Source: Eucalyptus grandis (lineage: Eukaryota; Streptophyta; Magnoliopsida; Myrtales; Myrtaceae). From it: a stretch of 64,000 nucleotides of DNA. Location of the stretch: NCBI RefSeq assembly GCF_016545825.1, contig NC_052620.1:4588001-4652000 (forward strand), read 5' to 3'. Numbering within the stretch: the first letter of the stretch is position 1; each line of letters starts with the position of its first letter. Made by a program: the position numbers and the translations under genes. Below, piece by piece: positions 34,821-45,219 of this stretch. The notes under the pieces were generated by a model. It did not search any database and was not told the origin of the DNA. It saw only the letters and a list, made by a program, of their open reading frames with translations.

Positions 34821-34883
34821 TTTCCTAGGAGGTTACTCATTTTAGTAGTATTTCCACTTGAGAATGCTTAATTTGGAGTTCTA
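34821..34883 (-). repeat. 5S rRNA-like segment in Cassandra LTR (right copy)
   Basis: The minus strand reads AACTCCAAATTAAGCATTCTC followed by AAATGAGTAACCTCCTAGGAAAG. The box order is the same as in the left copy but it carries more changes. Confidence 0.75.
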
Positions 34884-35074
34884 AAGCTAAGTATTACCAC
34901 TACGTCAAAAGACGCATTCATGAATTAATTCTAATTTTCACATATATATCTCAAGATCGCTCTTTAGTTCATTTTTACCCCATTCGCCATCTTAGAAGCC
35001 TGCTAGGAGTCACTTTTTGTCCAATCTCTTTGACCCTAACGACCACTCCCCCCTCGTCAAACCAGGTCATTACA

Positions 35075-35713
35075 ACAACTTAGTAACCAGCATTATCACT
35101 CTTCCTGAAGATGGCTGGTCTGTTTGCATGCACCCCGATTCGTGATAACATCGTGTGGGGCCATGGGGTTTACATGTAATGCATGACTTAAACAACATGC
35201 AAATAAAAATTAAAAATTATGATAATGGTATTTTTATTAAGGGTTGAGTCAATCCCTAATTTTCTCATGCGATGAAAAATTCAAATATAGTACCTAAAAT
35301 TTAGATTTCTAACTCCCCCCATTTCCTTGCAGTTCTAAACTTCTTCCGGTGAGCAGCTTTTTAGTGCACTGTCTTTTGAGTATCGACAGAATGTCCGAGT
35401 GCCTGAATATGTGGCTGAATCTCAGCGTGTGTCGTTCGATTGTTTTTAGAATCGAGAGTCCCTCATTTTGTCGTCTTCCCTCCCTTAATAGCACATTGCA
35501 GCACGAACAACGACAGCTGATCCGTCCCAGAAAAACACATGATCTATTAACGAACATAATTCACATGACATGGAAACATTCGTCTCCCAATGTATTTGAA
35601 TCGATCTAATGGGGATTCGTTGTGGAGTATCCCGTGACGTCTTCCTCAGTATGTCGTCTTCACAGCCACGTCAAATTATGGTGGTAATCCTCAGCTCGAT
35701 AACTATGATGACC
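35075..35713. other. Intergenic, nothing recognised
   Basis: The stretch 35330-35600 has open frames on both strands but no motif I recognise. It is not part of the A/B shared sequence. Confidence 0.35.
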
Positions 35714-35812
35714 TATGAGATTTCCTTGTGGAGATATTTTCGTAGGAGATATTTTCATAAAATATCAAAAAATATCTTCCGTTTGTTTAGTTGGCCATCA
35801 ACTTAGGAATTG
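35714..35812 (+). repeat. 99-bp direct repeat, left copy
   Basis: Starts TATGAGATTTCCTTGTGG and matches 36511-36609 in 94 of 99 positions by hand. It lies before a foldback element that lacks its left outer arm. Confidence 0.9.
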
Positions 35813-36510
35813 ATGACTGGACGTCAGCTGACTGTCGTGGCCTGATCAGACTAACATAAACAACTTTTAATAATATCTTTATTTTTTTATTCTTTTCTTT
35901 TTCTTTTTTTTTTTTTTTTTTTTTATTTTTTTTTTATTTTTTTTCTCTTTCTTTTTTCCTTCTCCTCCTTCTTCCTCTAGCTAGTCACCAGACCTCGGCA
36001 ACCGACCAGAGGCAACGGCCGGCGAGGTCAAGGTTGACCTCATCGGCCACCTTGCCAATGGTTGCCCTCGAGGCCTGGGCGGCGAGGGCGAGCCCCACTA
36101 GCCCGGTGCAAGGCCAGCTCGAAGCCACCCTCGAGGCCGCCCTCACGGCCATTGGTGAGTGGCCAACAAGTCCACCTCGACCTCGCCAGCCGTTGCCTCT
36201 AGCCGATTACCGAGGTCCGGCGACCGACTAGAGGAAGGAGGAGAAGGAAAAATTAAAAATTAAAAATTAAAAAATTAAATAAAAAAAAAAATCTAAAATA
36301 TTAAAATATTATTAAAAGTTGTTCACATCAACACCGATCAGGCCGCATCAACCGGCTGGCGTCTAGTCAGCAAAATCCGGCCAAAATTGGCCGAGAATGA
36401 CTAAATTAGCACAACGTAAAAATGTTTAGGACTTAATTGGCACCAAAAAAATGTTGAGGACTAAATTGGTACAAATACAAAAGGTTTAAGTATCTTTTAG
36501 CACTTTTCCC
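35813..36510. mobile_element. Foldback/MULE-like element 5, left outer arm missing
   Basis: The right arm is complete (subrepeats 'AAATGTTTAGGACTTAATTGG', ending CACTTTTCCC). On the left only the inner arm survives (GTGGCCTGATCAGACTAACAT...AACAACTTTTAATAATAT, the inverse of 36310-36350). The outer 150 bp or so is replaced by the 99-bp direct repeat. The core (35985-36235) is GC-rich, and its two ends are inverted copies (CTCGGCAACCGACCAGAGGC near 35993, inverse near 36196). Confidence 0.7.
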
Positions 36511-36609
36511 TACGAGATTTCCTTGTGGAGATATTTTCGTAGGAGATATTTTCATAAAATATCAAAAAATATCTTCCGTCTGTTCAGTTGACCATCAACT
36601 TTGGAATTG
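36511..36609 (+). repeat. 99-bp direct repeat, right copy
   Basis: Same 99 bp as 35714-35812, directly after the right end of the foldback element. Confidence 0.9.
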
Positions 36610-37390
36610 TTTATTAGGATGTTTAGGTATCGAACCAATAGGATGGGAAAATGTAATTATGAAGTGGAAGGAAACATGAAAAAAAATATAACTTTTCTCA
36701 TTACGATCGATCCCCAATCATATCACTAACTCAATATCCACGGAGCACAAAAACCGAATTACAAATATATTTAAAAAGTAATGTGACAAATCATTAGTGA
36801 TATTTGTTTTTTTTTTTTAGAAAAATAAATCGATATGCGACTATCTCATTTAGATGAGTGACGTTATTTCATGAATATGTTTTACAAACCATTCTTCATA
36901 TTCTTAGCATTTGAAATGTCAATTATGTTAGGATTAGCAGCACAAAAACAACAAAATAGAGAGCATAGGTAAGAAAAAGAAATTGCGGCACAAAGTTTAT
37001 CTTGATTAACCCTTAAACTAGGGTTACATCCAGTAAAGGATCACACTTTAATTAGCACATCTTATCTTTATATCGCAACTATCAATTATATATATATGAG
37101 ATTATATATAAGCAGTAAAAAAAAGAAAAAAAAAAAACCTTACGAGTCAAGAAAGTCTCAGAGGCCCATGCCTTTTTATCCATATTTGATAGGGAGTATG
37201 AATTTCACGTCCAATAAATTGTTAGCTAAGCAAAGAGATGCATCCTTAGGAAGTAGTGTACAGAACGGAAGAAATTCTTGGCCAAACAACAATGTGAGAA
37301 TTGGCACAAGCAGACTCTTGCTTTTCCTTTTATTATTATCTCAAAACCACCAAAATAAAATAAAAATAATAATAAAACGGTGTCTTTTAA
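36610..37390. other. Intergenic, nothing recognised
   Basis: AT-rich DNA without shared sequence in unit A. No gene, RNA or bounded repeat supported. Confidence 0.4.
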
Positions 37391-37500
37391 GCTAGAGTCA
37401 GAAGGTTCCCGGTCCCTTCTTCAGGCAGTGGGTCCCTGCTGGCACTTGAACCCGGTTTGATTTGAGAGCGCCATCACAACGCCTCAAAAGATGCAGAGTG
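37391..37500 (-). repeat. Possible tRNA-derived SINE fragment
   Basis: The minus strand contains GGGTTCAAGTGCC (B-box-like) preceded by 'GTGATGGCGCTCTCAAATC', then a GC-rich tail. The layout suggests a tRNA-related SINE body, but no A box of good quality, 3' tail or target duplication was found. Confidence 0.25.
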
Positions 37501-37679
37501 GAGGATCCAAATACATGGAGATTGATCCAAGATCAAAAGGATTAAAAAGCAAAAAACATAGTGGGGGTTAAACCCTTGGAATATTCTCAAAATATAATTC
37601 CTTGTCAAAAATTAAATAATTGTCCCAACACATCATGGCTCCCAAACAGCAAATCTCAAATCCCCTTTCACACTTTCCC

Positions 37680-37688
37680 TATATATAC
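37680..37688 (+). promoter_or_regulatory. TATA box of ATL gene B
   Basis: TATATATAC within CCCTATATATACTCCATTCTTG, shared with ATL gene A; 110 bases before the ATG. Confidence 0.65.
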
Positions 37689-37798
37689 TCCATTCTTGTA
37701 CCCCATACCAAGGAATCAATTCCAATCCCCCTCTCAAGCCGAAGCTCAAATCAAATCCACATTCTCTTTTTTTCCTCTTCTATCTTTCAAAACAAGAG

Positions 37799-38476
37799 AT
37801 GACTCCTTCTACTTCCTCTTCCCATGAGTCTCTCTTTCGAGACTTGTATTTCTCAAGAAGATTGCTCCTGCATGGCCCTCTTCACCAAACACCAAACATG
37901 GCAACTCCACCATCTAGTGGAATCCATGAAGAATCTCCGAACGACAACAGCTTCGACTCCAATGTCGTGATGGTCCTCTCAGTCCTATTGTGTGCCCTAA
38001 TCTGCTCTCTAGGGTTGAATTCCATCATTAGGTGTGCACTAAGGTGCTCCAGTTTGGTGTCCTCGGAGGCCAATGGCCATAATGCGTCGGCTAGGCTAGC
38101 CAACACCGGAGTGAAGAAGAAGGCCTTGAAGACCTTCCCGGTCGTGAACTACTCGTCGGAATTGAAGCTGCCCGGGCTGGACGCTGAGTGCATAATCTGC
38201 CTCTCGGAATTCGCCACCAACGACCGGGTTCGGATCCTACCCAAGTGCCAGCACGGGTTCCACGTCCGATGCATTGACAAGTGGCTCAACTCGCACTCCT
38301 CGTGCCCAACTTGCAGGCACTGCCTGATCGAGACGTGCCAGAAGATCGTGGGCTGCGGCAGCGCTCAAGCAAGCACTTCAGCACCATCGCCATCGCCGCC
38401 CACTCCAGCTATCCAGATTACCCTCGCGCCACTAGAGCCGGAGGGGCCAGTGCGCAATTATCGCGGGGTTAGCTAG
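37799..38476 (+). CDS. RING-H2 finger E3 ubiquitin ligase, ATL72/73-like (copy B)
   Basis: Single exon, 225 residues, paralogue of the gene at 24526 within the duplicated segment. Membrane anchor at residues 56-78 ([18 protein letters not shown]). GLD at 126-128. RING-H2 ligands are Cys131, Cys134, Cys150, His152, His155, Cys158, Cys169 and Cys172, all present. The C-terminal tail ([12 protein letters not shown]) matches copy A. Differences concentrate in the N-terminal 55 residues and the Ser/Pro stretch before the tail; the RING differs by only a few conservative changes. Likely role: membrane-anchored ubiquitin ligase, substrate unknown. The promoter is conserved to about 240 bp upstream, beyond which unit-B-specific insertions (Cassandra, foldback) begin, so distal regulation may differ from copy A. 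Confidence 0.93.
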   Translation: MTPSTSSSHESLFRDLYFSRRLLLHGPLHQTPNMATPPSSGIHEESPNDNSFDSNVVMVLSVLLCALICSLGLNSIIRCALRCSSLVSSEANGHNASARLANTGVKKKALKTFPVVNYSSELKLPGLDAECIICLSEFATNDRVRILPKCQHGFHVRCIDKWLNSHSSCPTCRHCLIETCQKIVGCGSAQASTSAPSPSPPTPAIQITLAPLEPEGPVRNYRGVS

Positions 38477-38650
38477 CTAGGTAAGCTCATGATAGTTGAT
38501 TTCTCTTGTTAGGAAAATAGTAGTTGGAGTTGGACATTGTCGCGTAGGGGTTGTTAGCCAAAAATGGTGGGTCACAAAACCCAACAAGGGAAAAATAGCA
38601 GACAAGATAAGTGCGTGTTCATCAAAGTGCTACTTTTAGATTCCCATGTA
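38477..38650 (+). other. 3' UTR of ATL gene B
   Basis: Matches the downstream region of ATL gene A for about 170 bp (GGTGGGTCACAAAACCCAAC). The duplicated segment ends here. Confidence 0.55.
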
Positions 38651-39066
38651 CAGGAGTTTGAGATGATGGCTTCTTTTGTTTGTTGTTCCTTGATGTTTTA
38701 AGAACATATAAGAGATTTTTAGCTTGAATCAACCGAGCTCCACTTTTCTCTCCGCAATCTTGGCTTTTATTCAAGTTGCATTTCTTCGTCCTGAAACTAT
38801 AATTATCTGAGGGAGGCAAGACATGGAAAAAGCAAGTCAAAGTGGCTACTAAAGGAGTCTGAGAAGGAAGTCACTCGAAGACTTGCCAGGCCAATTGAAC
38901 TAGGCAACAACTGCTGGTGCTTTTGAATTCGCAACCTGCAATAAAGGTAAGAGCAAAAATAATCAGTATTATTTATAATTAAGAGGGGTATGGGGCGCAT
39001 TCCCACTTCCATAATTGAAGGCCCCATGCCCCATTTCCCAAAAGTTCGCCGCCAACATAGCAAGCC
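38651..39066. other. Intergenic, nothing recognised
   Basis: Beyond the duplicated segment. Short minus-strand frames have no recognisable motif. Confidence 0.4.
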
Positions 39067-39083
39067 ATAATAACAATAATAAC

Positions 39084-39155
<72 letters not shown>
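39067..39155. repeat. (AAT)n microsatellite
   Basis: About 29 AAT units with two early AAC interruptions. Translated frames give runs of Asn, Leu or Tyr and are not genes. Confidence 0.95.
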
Positions 39156-39589
39156 TCCACAATTATTAAAGCAGGAGTTTATAATAGAAAATATAATTTA
39201 TCCGCATATCAATTTCAAATGTTGAGCAGTCATGGTTATGGTAATCTTATATGTAATTTTCTCTCCATTTTATTTAAATAAGACCAAGAAAAGAGCGATT
39301 CATGTGAGAAATCCTAATGTTCTTGTGTTTTTGAAGAAAAAATTATCCTCACTCAGGTATCAAATGCTGGAAATGCAGCCACAAAAGTCCAATACCTTCG
39401 CTTGAGGAGATCGCCAAAAAAGAACTTTAGTCTGAGCTTGTTGACATATATACTTAAACCTACCTTCACTCAAAAGTTTAAACAAATGAGTTATAGGCCA
39501 ACTATGATATATTAACTGCTCAACACAGCATTAATTTTACGATGAGGGACTTCTCTTAACATTAAAGAGGGGAAAAAACATAAGTTGCT

Positions 39590-39960
39590 TTTGATGGTTC
39601 GTTTGTTTGAAGGAAAAATATTTCCAAGAAATGGTTTTTCGACTTTTCAATATTTAGATGAAGAAAAATTAATTGATTTAAGGAAAACGTTTTCCATGAA
39701 CTAAAAATAACAAGTTTAGAATGAAGGAAAATGATTGTCCCTTCTATAAGAATGATATCACTATTCATAATCCACAAAATAAATGAAAATTAATCGTTTT
39801 CCTTGAAATGATTTCCATTGTAAATAATTTTCCTTTGTCATAATGTTTTTAGTGAAATGAACGTACTTTAGAAAAGGATTTTCGCAGATCAAATAGTTTT
39901 CCGTCATCTAAACATTGAAAAATCAGAAAATAAACTCTAAATTTTTAAAATATAGAAAAG
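39590..39960. mobile_element. Possible MITE
   Basis: Starts GGTTCGTTTGTTTGAAGGAAAA and is filled with GGAAAA / TTTTCC words in inverted pairs (for example GGAAAACGTTTTCC near 39681). Overall composition suits a decayed MITE. Ends are not well defined. Confidence 0.35.
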
Positions 39961-41399
39961 TAGCACACTATACTACATGTTTATTGCGTAAAAGTCAACG
40001 TGCGAGTACCATGAAATTTATAAAGAGTCAAAAATAAACCAAAGAATGTGAAAGTCACTAGAAAACGGACATATTTAAAGATAGACCTCAACGCTAGAGG
40101 ATATGAAAATCAAAGGCAAAAGAACAAAAATTAGAAAGAGAGAGGAGAGAGAGAAGCGGACGTTGATGTTCGGCTCCATTATTTGCAGTGTTGGGAGGAG
40201 AAATGGAAGTCGAGGATGAAACCACTACGTGCTATCAAATCAGATGTAAAGTGCACTCAAAAGGTGGATTCGTGGAACATAGGACTATATATAGTACCAT
40301 ATCATGGCGGCCCAAATTCCATGATGATCAGATATTGTGTCGTCGCAGCACTAGATGTGATTTGTGGGACATCCGGTGAATATTGTTCTTGCTATAGTAG
40401 CGTTGTTCGATTGAATTTAGTGCTATGGTAAGGGAACGTGTGGAAACCATTGAATGAGGTGAAGTCATATTATGAGGATGAGAAGCGTTCATTGATTTAA
40501 TTGCCTAGTGAGGTGTTGTCTTCGACGAGATCATAAGTTTGAGCAGCATTTTAAGTAGATCTTTGGCTAGTTTAAGCCTTGGCCATTTGCTGCCTCGTGC
40601 GAGAAACTTATAATTTTGGCGCACTAGTGAGATTATTGATGTAGTCCAAGGTCGACTACTCAAATAATAGGATCGGAATAATGACTTACATGCATGAAAA
40701 CTCAATCACAAAATTGAGCAAAAAATTTTGTTCTACATTGGCTCGGGAAAATAGAATCAAATCAAAATGACTGAATTCCTAAGCCAAAAGAACAGAGCCT
40801 CTTTGATCCTTTTTGATCATTGTATCAAAATGACCGAATTCCTAAGCCAAAAGAACAGAGCCTCTTTGATCTACAATTTTTATGTTTTAAGTTTTCTTGG
40901 ATAAGCATTGTAGGCTTATTGATTTTGGGAGGAAGTGGATGAAATGGGGTAGAACAAAATGAAGAAAATGATAGAAACTTCAATGGTTGCTCTTCTAGGC
41001 TTCCAATGAAGTTAAAATGACATCAATTCTTCAGGATTGATGACTACAACTCTTCAAGGATGCAAGTTTTAAAAGCTCTGACTCTTCAAGGACATAGTGA
41101 AAACTCTTCCAGATTTTCAAATGGTTTGAACTCTTCGAGGTTTAAAGGAATCGCATTAAGCAAATTTTCAATAATCAAATTCAGTGTGTATTTTACAGAG
41201 ACCCGATGTCCTTTTATAGCACAACAAAAGAAGAGCAAAAGACTAGACTCAAACCTAAAATCTAATAGTCGTTTATGTACATAGAAATTAGAAACATTTA
41301 GAAAACTATATGCTATTAAATGTACAACATTTTCAATGCTTGTGGTGTCCCAAAGTATCTTGATGCAAGTTTCGATGCATGGACATGACAAAGAGTGCG
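39961..41399. other. Intergenic with small tandem duplications
   Basis: No gene. A 48-bp direct repeat lies at 40761-40808 and 40824-40871 (ATCAAAATGAC[T/C]GAATTCC...). The word ACTCTTC[A/C/G]AG occurs four times between 41047 and 41140 at irregular spacing. Frames near 40183-40431 show no motif I know. Confidence 0.45.
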
Positions 41400-42375
41400 T
41401 TTGGGAAGACTTTTGGAGAAAGTTTTTAGGAAAATACAAAGACCTTTGAGTTAATGGTGTTTTCCAAAATGCAAACTGTGTTTGGTAAATTGTAATTTAA
41501 AAGCCCTATGAAGTACCTTTGAGCAAAATGGTGTTTGGGGGACAAAGGACTTTTGTGAAAAAAAAAATTATCAAAAGAAAAATAAAAAAATAAAAAAAAG
41601 AAAACCGACAAGGGCAAGCGGCATCCGACGGCCGGTGGCGACCCCCGACAACCTCCAGCAACCCCGGATCTGGGCCGGCGAGGTCACGCGCGACGCCATC
41701 GTGACCTCGACAACCCCAAATCTGGGCCGATGAGGTCACCCGACACCGTCGCGACCTCCGGCGACCCCGGATCTGGGGCAACGAGGTCGCACACGTTACG
41801 CAACGCCGCCTCGACCTCCGAGAACCTCGATTGGCCATCACGAGGCTATGCAACCCTCACCTAAGGTCGGAAGACCTCGGCGAGGGCCGCGCCTGGGTCG
41901 TGCGACCTTGGCGAGGGTCGCACGACCCCGATTGGCCGTCACCGAGGCTACGCAACCCTCACCTAAGGTCACGCGACCTCGGCGAGGGTCACGCCTGCGG
42001 TGGTCGCACGACCTGAGTAGCTACCGCCAAGGCCACCCTCAACGGAGAAGATGAACACTGATCCGAGCAGCTGCGGCCGAGGCCACCCTCGACGAAGAAG
42101 ATGAACAGTGCTCCTCACAAGGGCCAAAAATGGAAAAACAAAAAGTTCGTAAGGATAATTTCGGAATATATATATATATATATGAACAACCCCAAGCGGG
42201 CATGCCGGAAAAGTCGAAAGCCCAAGGCAGTCCTCCCCTGCCTTGGGCTTTCAACCTTCACAAGGCTGGCCTTCTCCAAAGGGGGCTTCAAATGTTTTTG
42301 CCAAACACCCTTACTTTAGCCCAAAGATCTTTAGGGGCTCAAAGATACTTGGCAAAGTGGTTGCCAAACAGAGCC
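41400..42375. mobile_element. GC-cored inverted-repeat element, third family
   Basis: The left end (GTGCGTTTGGGAAGACTTTTGG) and the inverse of the right end (CTCTGTTTGGCAACCACTTTGCC) are similar over about 23 bp. The core (41605-42100) is GC-rich with internal repeats of GACCTCGGCGAGGG and CCCCGGATCTGGG, including two near-copies of a roughly 110-bp unit around 41830-42010. GAAGATGAACA[C/G]TG occurs twice (42048 and 42098). A (TA)n run sits at 42165-42182. No transposase. Open frames in the core run on both strands and are not credible genes. Target duplication not resolved. Confidence 0.5.
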
Positions 42376-45200
42376 AAAGTCATTACAAAGTCAAAAATGA
42401 GACATTATCAATGAAGGACTTTTCCGATGAGAGTATTGTCAATTTTGAATGCATGTTAATCTTCTTGGTTGGACGGGTTGATTTTGAATGCAGGTTGCAT
42501 CAATTGTGGTGACAAGTTTGTCAACTTTGAACTTTTAGATAGAGGTCGAGTGAATTTAGTAATTATGGCTCCAAACTGAATAATTCATGACAAGCATGAG
42601 ACTTTCATAACAACTTCCAAAAGGTATAGTTGCAGTAGCCACTTCTCCTCATTTTTTTTTTTTTTTTGTTATACTAGTAACAAAAGGGAATACTATTACA
42701 TCAAACACTAAAAAAAAAAAAATCTTTACATTTTTCTAGTTGGATGAGTGACATGCATGTAGTTAGCTCTGTAATCCAATACTTCCACATGTTAATCATC
42801 CAACAATTAATGTGTAAACTGTTATTTACCAATAGTAGACCTAGTAAAGATCTTCGGAGAAAGTCTTTATTGTTTAATAATGAGGCTATATGATTTAGAA
42901 GAGTTAGTTGAGCAATAAAGTATCCGATCTAAATAGGATAGAATTTTGTATTCAAATCACAACACCTATCTAACTTACGGGTTTCCCATCATATGTTTTC
43001 AAATGACCCTTATCATATGGACCAAAATAATGTAGTTTGCATATATCTATAGGAACTGATCTAACTACAGGTTCCGATATTCCATATTATCTGATAATTA
43101 ATATACACACATCAAATAAGCAACAAATGCTCCACTAAATATCATAGAAAGAATTCTACGTTGGATTTCTACTCAAGATAAGCTCTTTGGGTCAAGAAAT
43201 AGGAACATTTCTTAAAAGTACCTCGTCCGAGTGCAAAGAAAGTGTATTGACCGAATCGATGTGATGAGCTTAACCAGATGCGTTGCAATTAAGCTAATTA
43301 ATGGGCCGAATTGGACCTCCGAGCCAGCCCATGAATAAAGAAAAAAATCATGTGAAATTAATTGTGCCTAGACTGACCCAAGAAGAAAATTGCTTATCCA
43401 AACTTGTCTATTGGGCCTCTGAGGATTAGGCCCAATGGGCCAACCAGTCTATAACCAGATTCCATGTGGAAGCTCATGTAGTTTTTTTTTTTTTTTAATT
43501 GCTGAACCAGAAGAAAAGACAGAGGAAATTATTTGCAATTTTTAGATTTTTTTTTTTTACCGAAATAATGTCAACACTGATTATTTTCATTTTGATTTGC
43601 CCTCACAAAGTCATCAAACTTAATAAGCAATTCTGAAATCATGAAAATGCAGTTATTATAGACAAACAAAGCCCATGTCAGTTCTATTTTTGTCTTATTT
43701 TCCAAACGTAAGAACACTAATTCATTTCTTATAAAGTTCAATGATTAAAATTTACCCCTGCTAAGAAAATTATCTAGGTCGAAAGAGCAAATTAATCAAT
43801 TTTGGTGGAAAGAAAATACAATCCCAATACAAAATTCCCCATGATGCAATCCTCATAGCCATCGAAAATTAATATGGCATTATCCAATCCCTAATGTTCT
43901 TTGTTAAATTGGATAGATAATTCCCTGTTTTATTGTTTTTTTTTGATTTGGTATTGCGATATTATTTTCCATATTAATCTTGTTTTTCCACTCACGAGAT
44001 CATTTATTTTAAATCAAAAACAATATGCCATACAATACAAATGATATTCTTTAATTCTATATTTATGCATATCACTATCAACTTTTACAAGAAAAAGAAA
44101 ATTATTAGTTAATATATTGTGAATTATTGATCATTATGGACTCCTGAATTTATTAGATTTTTTTTCTGAACGGTTTATTGTGAATTAGTCATTAATGAAG
44201 GACATGCCTAAACAAAAGCCATCAAATTTGACCCCCAAAAAAAAATAGCCATCGAAGAGCACCAATATATGACCCGGATCTTCTTAATTTTTTCAAGAAA
44301 AAAAAATTATTACAAAGAAAGAACCAAATACATTGGAAATTTGAAATCCGAGCTCAGATATATGAAGTACCTTTTTTATTCTTAGGTTAAAAGAGAAAGA
44401 GAGCTGGCTTACAAGGAATGAAGAAGTTAAGAGTCATATTTCAAATGGCAAAGATTAAGTAAAACCAATTTATCATAGAATATTTTAATCAAATAGTGAA
44501 TACAAACTATTGGTAAAACTACACAATCCAAAAAATAATAATAATAATATTGTATGTGGGAAGAGTTGAAAAAAATATTTCAGGATTTAAAATTTTTTAG
44601 GAAGGTTACTATGGGATGTAAAAGATTCAAATATGAATATCGAACTATTAAATTAATAATTTACACAATTAATTTATGATATTGAATCAAATAATTGATT
44701 TGGAAAAGAAGATAAATGATCGAAATCCTAGGAGGTCGTTATTGCTATTTAGCGATATAGATGGGTTTCTTTAAATTATACAGGCTTCCAAATTGATATC
44801 TAAACATTCTTAAACTTCTTCGTATTTTAATTATTCTAAAAAATTTACAAGCATAAAATATTTATATAACTTCTCATTTTCTCACGAAACTTAATCTTAG
44901 GGTTCGTTTGTTACTTTTTCATAGTTCAACAAGCACTTGATATTTATGTAGCTTCTCATTTTCTTATAGAACTTAATCTTAGGGTTCGCTTCGAAAAGAC
45001 TTATATTTGGAAAAATATTTTTATAAAAATGATTATTTGTACCACTTATAAAAATGTATAAATGAAAAACATTTTCATCATTAGCGAAAATATTTAAACA
45101 TAAATTATTTTCGAAAATGAAAATATATATAGTTGATTAATTATTCTAAACAATATGATTAATCTGATTTTTAAAATTTATTTTAATTTGTATTTTAATT
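42376..45200. other. Intergenic, AT-rich, no gene
   Basis: Long AT-rich stretch with poly-T/poly-A runs and no open frame of note. A cluster of GGGCC[T/C] and GGCCCAAT words at 43410-43442 resembles plant site-II promoter elements, but no gene follows. Around 45000-45140 there is weak similarity to the MITE at 17899. Confidence 0.5.
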
Positions 45201-45219
45201 TTTTGCATAACTTTCTCAC

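Larger units (their letters stand above)
34295..35074 (-). mobile_element. Cassandra-type TRIM carrying 5S rRNA-like sequence
   Basis: Two direct repeats, about 34295-34664 and 34724-35074, flank only about 59 bp. On the minus strand the 5' LTR starts TGTAATGACC and is followed by a tRNA-Met primer site (GGTATCAGAGC, 34709-34719). Each LTR holds sequence closely resembling the 3' half of plant 5S rRNA: AACTCCAAAGTTAAGTGTGCT, then AGATGGGTGATGTCCTAAG. These correspond to the Pol III internal control region. This combination defines Cassandra TRIMs, known widely in plants. No coding capacity. Target duplication not resolved. Confidence 0.88.
25415..38650 (+). repeat. Segmental tandem duplication, unit B
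   Basis: Second copy of the stretch described at 19330-25390. It is about twice as long because it has taken in an LTR element (26047-28568), foldback elements (30049-30792, 33031-33769, 35813-36510), a solo LTR (31097-31579), a MITE (32635-32980) and a Cassandra TRIM (34295-35074). Shared blocks keep order and orientation. The distal part, from 34180 to 37560, has no counterpart in unit A. Confidence 0.85.

Noticed and set aside
36034..36231. Ala/Pro-rich 65-codon frame
   Set aside because: It sits in the GC core of a foldback element whose two ends are inverted copies of each other; not a gene.
39015..39160. Poly-Asn, poly-Leu and poly-Tyr open frames
   Set aside because: They are translations of the AAT microsatellite.
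43405..43445. GGCCCAAT/GGGCC cluster resembling a site-II promoter
   Set aside because: No coding sequence or leader follows within several hundred bases on either strand, so I do not call a promoter.
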